DNA from: Phycisphaerales bacterium
GTDB taxonomy: Bacteria; Planctomycetota; Phycisphaerae; Phycisphaerales; SM1A02
NCBI GenBank assembly: GCA_020345805.1
Contig: CP070772.1
Span: forward strand, 3,870,294 to 3,902,828
Direction: 5' to 3'
DNA length: 32,535 bases
Shown here one piece after another: positions 25,342-32,535 of this stretch. Position 1 is the stretch's first letter; each line of letters starts with the position of its first letter. The position numbers and the translations under genes were made by a program. The notes under the pieces were generated by a model. That model searched no databases. It was not told where the DNA came from and was given only the letters and a program-made list of their open reading frames with translations.

Positions 25342-25372
25342 GCGGCGCTTCAGGTTGATCCCGAAGCGCCGC
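25342..25372 (-). terminator. Stem-loop behind icd
   Basis: A perfect 10-bp stem GCGGCGCTTC/GAAGCGCCGC (25342-25351 with 25363-25372) with an 11-nt loop lies 16 nt after the icd stop. On the minus strand it is followed by CCCTCTTCATC, which is pyrimidine-rich but not a U-tract. It is probably a transcript 3' end, either weakly intrinsic or a processing-stabilised end. Confidence 0.5.
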
Positions 25373-25388
25373 GACTTGTCGCGATCAA

Positions 25389-26777
<1,389 letters not shown>

Positions 26778-26836
26778 AGTGGAAGGCCCTTTCTTTCCAG
26801 CCCCGGACATCGAAATAAAACCGGTTGACGAGGAGC

Positions 26837-26842
26837 AGTATA
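26837..26842 (-). promoter_or_regulatory. -10-like hexamer TATACT upstream of icd
   Basis: TATACT (26842-26837, minus strand) matches five of six -10 positions and ends 59 nt before the icd ATG. This gives a leader of about 53 nt containing an AAAGAAAGG stretch about 10 nt before the start codon. No -35 box is apparent. Confidence 0.35.
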
Positions 26843-26944
26843 CGCCCCGGAAGCGGCCGGGAGGAGCCTGTCGGCCGGCGTTTCGGCCCCGGTCAGACCG
26901 GGAGTCGGCGACGGGCCCAGGTTGCGGCCGGGCGGGACGGCCGC

Positions 26945-27712
26945 TCAGCCGCTCAGAGCCGCCGGATCCTGCCGGTAGAACGCCGCCATCTGCTCGTAAA
27001 GCTCCGGATGACGGCGCTTGAGCTTGACGGATCGCTCGAAGAAGCACTCGGTCACCACCGCGAAGAACTCGGCCGGACTGGTCGCCCCGTAGTCGGAGAT
27101 CAGCGTGCGGCGGTGGTTCTCCAGGTCGTCGATGAGCTGCCGGTATTCTTCTCCCAGCACCCGCGCCCAGGCCACGTACATCGAGCGCTCCGGGAGGGTC
27201 GGTGCTCCATCGGCGTAGCCGTCGGCGGTATCGAGTTGATGGGCGAACTCGTGCAGGACGACATTGCGGCCGTCGCGGATGTCCGCGGCTCCCCGCCGGG
27301 CGTGATCCCAGGCCAGCACCAGCGAGCCCCGCGACCAGGATTCGCCCAGTCGCACCTGCCCGCCTTCGATGACCGTTCCGTCCGGCAGTCTGACCTTCGC
27401 CTCCGCGACATACGCGTGCGGATAGACGTATATCGACTTCAGGCCCGGGTAGTACTTCGTCTCGCGATTGAGCAGGAGTATGCAGGCCTGTGCGGCGATG
27501 GTGAGACGGATCTCATCGGTGAGCTCCAGCCCGCCGCAACCCTCGAAACGCTTCTCATCAAGGAAGACGAGGATGTGGCCGCGCAGCTCCGCCTGCGCCT
27601 CGCGAGGCAGGCGGCTGTAGTACGGCACGTTGCGCTCGATGATCGTCAGCCACTGGGGCGGAAAGGGCCTCTGCCGGATGCGCTCACGTCGTCTGCGTTT
27701 GAAGCCGAACAT
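26945..27712 (-). CDS. mtfA: MtfA-like zinc metallopeptidase (M90 family)
   Basis: A 255-aa soluble peptidase. The active site HEFAH is at residues 154-158 ([11 protein letters not shown]), and the third zinc ligand is probably Glu215 in [15 protein letters not shown]. Other family features are [16 protein letters not shown] at the N-terminus, [20 protein letters not shown], and [20 protein letters not shown] just before the active site. In E. coli MtfA binds the repressor Mlc and thereby affects the glucose phosphotransferase ptsG. No PTS gene is seen here and the role in planctomycetes is unknown. The ATG at 27712 has an AGAGGTGA ribosome site. It sits between the zinc-ribbon/FG-GAP-like gene (29 nt away) and icd on the same strand, so it is likely co-transcribed with the former. 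Confidence 0.92.
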   Translation of the reverse strand: MFGFKRRRRERIRQRPFPPQWLTIIERNVPYYSRLPREAQAELRGHILVFLDEKRFEGCGGLELTDEIRLTIAAQACILLLNRETKYYPGLKSIYVYPHAYVAEAKVRLPDGTVIEGGQVRLGESWSRGSLVLAWDHARRGAADIRDGRNVVLHEFAHQLDTADGYADGAPTLPERSMYVAWARVLGEEYRQLIDDLENHRRTLISDYGATSPAEFFAVVTECFFERSVKLKRRHPELYEQMAAFYRQDPAALSG

Positions 27713-27741
27713 ACGCGATCACCTCTCGCAGGGCGCTCATC

Positions 27742-28872
27742 CTATGGCGCTTCGGGTTCCGTCGGAGATGCAGGCGCAGGAAGTCGATTGACCGCCTCCA
27801 CGGCCAGCCTGTAAGGGCTGGCCTGAATTGTCTCGGCCAGCGCAGCTTTGTAGTAACTCAGCTCAAACCAGCCCTCGCCCTCAGGCCAGTATTGCTCTAG
27901 GACCCGCCAGGCTTCCGACTCATTGCCGGTGTAGATCAGATCCAGGACGATTCTCTGCAAGGTGCTGAACGTCCGATGCCAGTCGCCGGCGTCGCCCTCG
28001 GAGGCGGATCTCAGCCTCTGCCGGATTTCCTCTTCGGTCGGCGGCGGCTTGCGCATCAGGTCCGGCGCCGGGAGGTATCCGCATCCTCGCCCAGACCATT
28101 CCAGCACAACGGTCGGACTAGCAGCGGCGGCCTCGCATGTGGCGAAGCGGTAATAGCTACTTCGGTCAGCGGCGATGAACTCCGGGTAGCCATCGCCGGT
28201 GAGGTCCTGGAAATGGCCCGACCCGTCGAGGAGTGCAACCGGGCGGACGTCTTCGTAATGCGAATCTGGCAGCAGCTCAAGGACCATTTGCCAGAGCAGT
28301 CCCTTGCTGCCCGTGCTCTTGGTGATCACGAGATTCGGGACGCCATTGCCGGTGATGTCCTCACCCAAACCGATGCGCGGCGAGTTGTAGGCCTCGCCGC
28401 GGCCGCCGATGTCGGTGTGCAGGCCATCGATCTCAAAGACTGTCTTGCCGTCGCGATCGATTCGCAGGACGGATCGCCAATCGGGGTCAGCCTGATCTCG
28501 GAGCCCCATCTTCTGCACGCGGAAGCCGTGGACTGTTTGCTCCCGATAGACAACCCACTCTGGCAGGAGGAAGTCGAACCAGCCGGCCGACCGGCCGTGC
28601 CGGTGCGTTGCGAAACCGATTGAACAGGCCGCGATCAGCAGTCCCATCATGCCGATGCGCCAGCGGCGGCGGGTGCGGAACAGACTGCTGCGATTAAGCA
28701 CCTCGCAGCCGCACTCCGGGCAGCGCAGGCTCTCGATGCCCCGCATGTCGTACCAGCAGAAGGGACAGCGAGGTCGGCCGCGCGGCCGGTCGCGCAACAG
28801 GGCCCACCAGGCCAGGCACAGTCCTGCCACGGCAGCCGTGCCCGAAACAGCCCACAGCACGCTGAGACTCAT
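27742..28872 (-). CDS. Zinc-ribbon membrane protein with FG-GAP-like calcium loops, function unknown
   Basis: A 376-aa protein: TM1 (about 5-26), a short zinc ribbon (C36, C39, C51, C54; CPFCWYDMRGIESLRCPECG), TM2 (about 70-90), then an extracytoplasmic domain. In the latter, two Asp-rich loops, DITGNGVPNLVI (from 172) and DLTGDGYPEFIA (from 223), look like FG-GAP/integrin-type calcium loops of a partial beta-propeller. A helical C-terminal part (about 280-365) follows and may hold a TPR-like pair. The ATG at 28872 has a GGAGGGGG ribosome site. The ribbon has the same CxxC-N11-CxxC spacing and GY/WY-x-x-x-G core as the protein at 10215-10889. No function is assigned. It is followed by mtfA after 29 nt. 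Confidence 0.75.
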   Translation of the reverse strand: MSLSVLWAVSGTAAVAGLCLAWWALLRDRPRGRPRCPFCWYDMRGIESLRCPECGCEVLNRSSLFRTRRRWRIGMMGLLIAACSIGFATHRHGRSAGWFDFLLPEWVVYREQTVHGFRVQKMGLRDQADPDWRSVLRIDRDGKTVFEIDGLHTDIGGRGEAYNSPRIGLGEDITGNGVPNLVITKSTGSKGLLWQMVLELLPDSHYEDVRPVALLDGSGHFQDLTGDGYPEFIAADRSSYYRFATCEAAAASPTVVLEWSGRGCGYLPAPDLMRKPPPTEEEIRQRLRSASEGDAGDWHRTFSTLQRIVLDLIYTGNESEAWRVLEQYWPEGEGWFELSYYKAALAETIQASPYRLAVEAVNRLPAPASPTEPEAP

Positions 28873-28940
28873 GCCCCCTCCTTCGGATTCTCATGCCGCC
28901 CGGTCTGCCGGCAGCACACCCACAGCCACCTGGCTTGAAT

Positions 28941-29393
28941 TCAGTCGCCCGGCTCCTCCATCGGCGGGCCGCCGAGGATGTCCCAGACGTCGGCGTAGTA
29001 CTTCCTGGCCTCCCACTGGGCGACCTGGGGGATACCCCAGCCGCGGCTGATGAACGCGACCGTAGGCGGGTCGAGATTCTCCAGGAGGATCTGGAACCGC
29101 CAGGTTCGATCCTGCCTGATCGGCTTGGCCCCCGGCCGGTAGAGCATCCGATCGAGCCTGCGGTAGATCTCGATCCGCCGCTCCTCGTCAAAGACCGCGA
29201 CGTGGTTCTCATCGACGGTCCAGCGCTCGTTGGGGTCCTCGCTGGAATAGTCGGGGGTTTCGGCTACCGCGATCAGTGCCGTCCAGACGTGCTGGGGGTC
29301 CTGGTCGTGGAACGTCTGCCTCACCGTGGTGCAGCCTGCGAGAAGGAAGAGTGCCAGCGTGAGGGCCAACGTTACGGGGGCGATGCGTTTCAT
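28941..29393 (-). CDS. Lipoprotein of unknown function
   Basis: A 150-aa protein with a clean lipoprotein signal: MKR, then a hydrophobic stretch and the lipobox LAGC with Cys21. The mature part (TTVRQTFHDQDPQHVWTALI, EERRIEIYRRLDRMLYRPGA, TWRFQILLENLDPPTVAFIS) is short and mixed alpha/beta; I recognise no domain. Residues after Cys21 are TT, which in the E. coli Lol rule would send it to the outer membrane. A consensus -35 box (TTGACA) lies upstream and a GCTAAT ends 5 nt before the ATG, so the message may be nearly leaderless. It is followed on the same strand, 68 nt later, by the zinc-ribbon/FG-GAP-like gene. Confidence 0.8.
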   Translation of the reverse strand: MKRIAPVTLALTLALFLLAGCTTVRQTFHDQDPQHVWTALIAVAETPDYSSEDPNERWTVDENHVAVFDEERRIEIYRRLDRMLYRPGAKPIRQDRTWRFQILLENLDPPTVAFISRGWGIPQVAQWEARKYYADVWDILGGPPMEEPGD

Positions 29394-29398
29394 GGCCT

Positions 29399-29429
29399 AT
29401 TAGCGTCCTCAGGTTGGTGAAAATGTCAA
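29399..29429 (-). promoter_or_regulatory. Putative promoter of the lipoprotein gene (TTGACA / GCTAAT)
   Basis: A perfect -35 TTGACA (29429-29424) is followed after 19 bp by GCTAAT (29404-29399), which ends 5 nt before the ATG at 29393. The spacing is two bases longer than ideal. If used, the transcript starts essentially at the start codon. Confidence 0.4.
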
Positions 29430-29462
29430 GCTGCGGCGGGAGGCGGGACTGCTCGGGCAGGG

Positions 29463-29738
29463 CTAAAAGCGAATGTCGAAGTCGTCGAACTCGCCCGTGG
29501 CGGACTTCCGGTCAATCCTTGTATCGGCAATGTTGTCGCGTTTGGCCCTCTGAACGGCGGCGACGAACGCATCCAGCTCCTTCTCATCGCCCTCGGCCAC
29601 GCAGCGGACCGAGCCGTCCGGCTCGTTCCGCACCCAGCCGGTCACCGCGAATCCGGACGCGACATCCCGGGTCACGGCGCGGAAGAAAACCCCCTGCACG
29701 CGGCCGGTGAAGATGATGTCGTAGCGGGAGGGAGGCAT
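29463..29738 (-). CDS. acyP: Acylphosphatase
   Basis: A 91-aa enzyme that hydrolyses acyl phosphates such as acetyl or carbamoyl phosphate. The catalytic Arg20 lies in GRVQGVFFRAVTRDVA and Asn38 in VTGWVRNEPDGSV, both in the standard spacing. EGDEKELDAFVAAVQ follows, then the usual short C-terminal strand (FDDFDIRF). Length matches the family (about 90 aa). The ATG at 29738 is chosen because the added residues of an upstream start at 29804 are encoded by a low-complexity GGCTTG repeat. No ribosome site precedes the ATG. yebC ends 78 nt upstream on the same strand, so the two may be co-transcribed. Confidence 0.94.
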   Translation of the reverse strand: MPPSRYDIIFTGRVQGVFFRAVTRDVASGFAVTGWVRNEPDGSVRCVAEGDEKELDAFVAAVQRAKRDNIADTRIDRKSATGEFDDFDIRF

Positions 29739-29746
29739 GAGGAGGA

Positions 29747-29782
29747 GGCTTGGGGGCTTGCGGCTTGAAGGCTTGGGGCCTG
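29747..29782. repeat. GGCTTG mini-array (period 7-8 bp) upstream of acylphosphatase
   Basis: GGCTTG occurs exactly at 29747, 29755, 29762 and 29770, with GGCCTG at 29777. The spacing alternates 8, 7, 8, 7. It fills most of the gap between yebC and acylphosphatase. This is a degenerate short tandem repeat and could be a slippage hot spot or a mobile mini-repeat family. Confidence 0.7.
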
Positions 29783-29816
29783 GCGGGTTCGCGCACGTGC
29801 CCAATTGTGGGGGGGG

Positions 29817-30566
29817 TCAGGCGAGCTTTTCCATTACTTCATCGGGAATGTCGGCGTTGGTGTGCACTTTCTGCACGTCATCGTGGTCTTCCAGTTCCTC
29901 GATGAGCCTCATCACTTTCTGGGCAGTCGCCTCGTCGCAGGCCACGGTGTTGAGGGGGATCATGGTGATCTCGGCCGATTGCATCTCGATCTCGGCCTCC
30001 TCGATCGCCTCCTTGACGGAGATGAAATCCGGCACGTCGGTGGTGACCTCCCAGACGCCGTCGGAGTCGGTGATGTCCTCGGCCCCGGCCTCCAGGGCGA
30101 TCTCCATGAGCTGATCTTCCGTGGTCTTGTCGGCCTCGATGGCGATGAGCCCCTTCTGGTTGAAGCCGAAGGCGACCGCTCCGGGCTTGCCGAGGTTTCC
30201 GCCGGCCTTCTCGAAGATCCTGCGCATCTCTGGAGCGGTGCGCTGCACCTTGTCGGTGAGGCAATCGACGATGATGGCCACGCCCCCGGCGCCGTAACCC
30301 TCGTACCGGATCTCCTCGTAACTCTCGCCCGCGGCCAACTCTCCGCTGCCCTTCTTGATCGCCTTGGCGATGGTGTCCTTGGGCATGTTGACGGCCTTGG
30401 CCTCCTCGATGGCGTAGCGGAGGGTGAGGTTCGTATCGGGGTCGCCCCCGCCGTTCTTGGCCGCAACGATGATCGCCCGGCTGCACTTGGACCAGGCCTT
30501 TCCCCTGACGGCGTCCTGGCGTGCCTTGCGGTGCTTGATGTTGGCCCATTTGCTGTGACCGGCCAT
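29817..30566 (-). CDS. YebC/PmpR-family protein (translation factor or transcription regulator)
   Basis: A 249-aa protein starting MAGHSKWANIKHRKARQDA, the invariant YebC N-terminus. Further family blocks are KCSRAIIVAAKNGGGDPDTN, AIEEAKAVNMPKDTIAKAIK, YEGYGAGGVAIIVDCLTDK and FGFNQKGLIAIEA. Members were long annotated as DNA-binding regulators (PmpR). Recent work on YebC-type proteins points to relief of ribosome stalling at proline tracts, so the precise role here is open. It is often found near ruvC/ruvAB, but neither is seen here. The ATG at 30566 has an AGGAG ribosome site 9 nt upstream. It lies 120 nt after the TPR gene and 78 nt before acylphosphatase on the same strand. Confidence 0.95.
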   Translation of the reverse strand: MAGHSKWANIKHRKARQDAVRGKAWSKCSRAIIVAAKNGGGDPDTNLTLRYAIEEAKAVNMPKDTIAKAIKKGSGELAAGESYEEIRYEGYGAGGVAIIVDCLTDKVQRTAPEMRRIFEKAGGNLGKPGAVAFGFNQKGLIAIEADKTTEDQLMEIALEAGAEDITDSDGVWEVTTDVPDFISVKEAIEEAEIEMQSAEITMIPLNTVACDEATAQKVMRLIEELEDHDDVQKVHTNADIPDEVMEKLA

Positions 30567-30686
30567 TTACACTTGCTCCTGTGTTGATCTGCCCTGGGGC
30601 CGGAATCGGCGGTCTGAGAGCCGCGCGTCCGACGGCACATTGTTGGCGCCTGCCCCGCCGGTTTCCGCTGAGGCACTCCTCCCGGC

Positions 30687-32535
30687 CTACCGGCCCCCGC
30701 CCGTATCGTCAAATGTCGGAGCCACGGGCGGCTCGACGCCGGATTCCACCGCCTCAAGCTTCCGCCGGGTCCGCGCCAAGGTGACGCTGAACTGCCGATG
30801 GTACATCTCGCGGGGATCGGCGACGAGAAGACCCCACATGCGGGTCTGCAGGAACAGGTAGTTCTGCACGATCCCGTTGCGGTGATCCGGATCCTCGAGG
30901 ATCGCAAGCGCCCCGCGCCAGGCGCCAACCGCCTCATCACGCAGCCCCATCCGCCAGGCGATGTCGCCCAGATGGTCGTTCATCTCCGCGCTGGGTTCGT
31001 CGGCTGCGTTCAGCGCCTTTTGAATCAGGGTCATTGCCCCGGCGCGGCCGTCGGCATCCTCGTACTGCCGCTGCTTGTAGCGCAGCCAGGCGATGGTGTC
31101 CAGGACGCTGACCTCCTCGGGCAGCATTTCGTGGGCGAGCTCGACCCACCTGATGGTTTCCTCATCCTGGTGACCCGCCTCGATGCGGGAATACCCGAGA
31201 TTGTTCATGGCCATGGCGTTGGAGCCATCGAGCTCCAGCACCAGCCGCAGGATCGCCTCGACGCTGTCCTCCTCCCCCAAGACGGCATAAATCTGGCTGA
31301 TTTCGTACAGCGCCTCGGCCAGGCCGTGCGGTTCCTGATCCCAGGGGAAGGGGGGCAGCAGTCCCGAGGCATCCAGTTCGCGAATCAGTTGTACGGATGC
31401 CTCGGCCTGCCCCTTTCCGCAGGCCGCGTCGGCGACGACCGCGATGGTGACGAGCAGCGATCTTGCCGCCGTCTCCGGCGGGGCATCGGCGGTCAGCCTC
31501 AGGCGCAGCGCCTTTGCCGCCAGGCAGGGATGTTCCGCTTCCACGAGAGTCTGGGCGAGGTCGCGCCACCGCACCGCGTCCTGAAGGGACGGCCCGGCCG
31601 CGCCTTCCGCCTCCGACAGCGTTCGCGCCAGCAGGTCATCAATCGATTCGTCAGAGTGCCCCAGGTCCGCCGCGGCGCGAAGGCGGGCGGCAAAGACCGC
31701 CATCGGGGCGGGCGGATCGCGGTTGAGCAGATGTTCGGTCAGCACCATCGTCATTTGGTCACGACGCGCGTCCTGCCGGTCCAGCCGCTGGACAAGATCG
31801 ACGGCGGTGATGAGCTGCGCGCCGGTGGCCTCATCCGCCCTGGCCAGCAGCCATTGCAGGCGCTGGTAGGCGTCATCCTCGCGGCCGGCCCCGCCGTAGA
31901 GAGCGGCCAGTTCCAGTTCGCGCCGAATGCCTCGGGGCTGGGCGGTGAGGCGGTACTCGCCCAGGGCCAGACTATCCTCGGTTCGGCCGGTCATGCGATA
32001 GACCATCTCCAGCAGGCGGCCGGCCGCATACTCGTGCCGGTCCGATTCCCAGGCATCCTCCAGCCGGGCGATGACCTCTTCCTGCCGACCGAGTCGAAGC
32101 GCCAGGGCGACCCACTGCTCCAGGAGTGCCGGATGGCCCGGTCGCCGGTCCAGTTGCTCGGCCAACCAGCGCTCGGCGGACTCGGCCTGATTCATCTGTA
32201 GCCAGGCATTGATCAGAAGAGTGAGGGCCGCGGTGTCTGTCGGATCGTCCTCCAGAAGGTCCTTCAAGCGGCGCAGGGCCGATTTCCACTCGCCGCGTCC
32301 CATCTCCTCGCGGGCCACGATGCGGCCATAGAGGTGGCTGGAAGGATTCGCCTCAAGAAGTGCTCGCCCGGCCTGCAGGTATCGTTCAGAGTTCTCCAAC
32401 GGCCCGCCGCGACCGTACAGAGCGAGCAGAACCTGGTGAGCCCGATCGTCTTCGGGCGCAAGCTCCAGGGCACGTTTGGCCTGTCGCTCGGCAAGACGCG
32501 CGGCCTCGCGGCGACTGGAATCGGTTTCTCCCCTC
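30687..32535 (-). CDS. TPR-repeat protein, 5' end cut by the window edge
   Basis: The frame is open to the right end of the window, so at least 615 residues are visible and the start lies outside. A TTG at 32399 should not be taken as the start, because upstream codons continue the repeat pattern (RLAERQAKRALELAPEDDRA). Many tetratricopeptide-like units are seen (ALRRLKDLLEDDPTDTAALT, RWLAEQLDRRPGHPALLEQW, MAMNNLGYSRIEAGHQDEET, MNDHLGDIAWRMGLRDEAVG). The middle (about residues 250-400) is helical and less regular. The C-terminal tail from about 575 is non-repeat and Pro/Gly-rich. TPR arrays hold protein partners; the partner is unknown. No membrane segment is visible in this part. yebC follows 120 nt later. 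Confidence 0.85.
   Translation of the reverse strand, partial: RGETDSSRREAARLAERQAKRALELAPEDDRAHQVLLALYGRGGPLENSERYLQAGRALLEANPSSHLYGRIVAREEMGRGEWKSALRRLKDLLEDDPTDTAALTLLINAWLQMNQAESAERWLAEQLDRRPGHPALLEQWVALALRLGRQEEVIARLEDAWESDRHEYAAGRLLEMVYRMTGRTEDSLALGEYRLTAQPRGIRRELELAALYGGAGREDDAYQRLQWLLARADEATGAQLITAVDLVQRLDRQDARRDQMTMVLTEHLLNRDPPAPMAVFAARLRAAADLGHSDESIDDLLARTLSEAEGAAGPSLQDAVRWRDLAQTLVEAEHPCLAAKALRLRLTADAPPETAARSLLVTIAVVADAACGKGQAEASVQLIRELDASGLLPPFPWDQEPHGLAEALYEISQIYAVLGEEDSVEAILRLVLELDGSNAMAMNNLGYSRIEAGHQDEETIRWVELAHEMLPEEVSVLDTIAWLRYKQRQYEDADGRAGAMTLIQKALNAADEPSAEMNDHLGDIAWRMGLRDEAVGAWRGALAILEDPDHRNGIVQNYLFLQTRMWGLLVADPREMYHRQFSVTLARTRRKLEAVESGVEPPVAPTFDDTGGGR

Larger units (their letters stand above)
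25064..25388. other. 325-bp intergenic region between the TonB-like gene and icd
   Basis: I see no gene here. The short open frames have no ribosome site or recognisable sequence. The left end holds the TATAAT of the TonB-like gene and the right end the hairpin behind icd. The middle (about 25200-25300) is slightly richer in T and contains a TTGCGCAA palindrome, without further recognisable structure. Confidence 0.5.

Noticed and set aside
30798..32201. A 467-codon open frame antisense to the TPR gene
   Set aside because: Same GC shadow effect; the sense strand has clear TPR periodicity.
30687..32399. TTG at 32399 as the start of the TPR gene
   Set aside because: The frame stays open to the window edge and the upstream codons continue the TPR pattern, so the gene is truncated by the window.

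Overview
The window is GC-rich, densely coded bacterial DNA (roughly 65% GC by eye). Nothing in it looks like a phage, transposon or CRISPR array, and I see no rRNA or tRNA gene. The gene set suggests a planctomycete, probably of the Phycisphaerae type. The pointers are a squalene-hopene cyclase, two membrane proteins with the same CxxC-N11-CxxC zinc ribbon, a Tat-exported alkaline phosphatase, a lone GspE/PilB ATPase, a LolC/E-like permease with its ATPase, and several secreted proteins of unknown function. This assignment is inference from gene content, because no rRNA marker is present.

Layout. 1-355: 3' part of a possible PD-(D/E)XK nuclease-like gene, cut by the window edge and lower in GC. 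492-3143 (minus): lysine catabolism by the saccharopine route, with lysine-ketoglutarate reductase followed by saccharopine dehydrogenase. 3337-4557 (minus): FIST sensory-domain protein. 4694-6730 (plus): squalene-hopene cyclase. 6885-8414 (minus): Tat alkaline phosphatase. 8511-10889 (plus): GspE-type ATPase and a zinc-ribbon membrane protein. 11169-13512 (plus): L-aspartate oxidase and a probable lipoprotein. 13599-13919 (minus): small Cys-rich membrane protein. 14119-16704 (minus): ClpC with a strong terminator. 16909-18237 (plus): exported protein with a degenerate gluzincin active site (HGFMH). 18260-21709 (minus): LolD-like ATPase, LolC/E-like permease and NAD(P)H-hydrate epimerase. 21859-23946 (plus): GT2 glycosyltransferase and SurE. 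23966-29738 (minus): TonB-like protein, isocitrate dehydrogenase, MtfA-like peptidase, zinc-ribbon/FG-GAP-like protein, lipoprotein and acylphosphatase. 29817-32535 (minus): YebC-family protein and a TPR protein cut by the right edge.

Most genes are housekeeping or envelope functions in units of one to three genes. Clear functional pairs are the two saccharopine enzymes and the Lol-type ATPase with its permease. Envelope and export themes recur: hopanoids, Lol, TonB-like, lipoproteins and the Tat phosphatase.

I found no convincing new multi-gene system. The observations most worth a second look are the gluzincin-like protein lacking its catalytic Glu, several start codons only 5-10 nt downstream of -10-like hexamers (possible leaderless mRNAs), a perfect palindrome between the putative clpC -35 and -10 elements, a 16-bp stem-loop in the glycosyltransferase leader, a GGCTTG mini-array upstream of acylphosphatase, and the shared zinc-ribbon module. 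Promoter calls were made by eye and are tentative.
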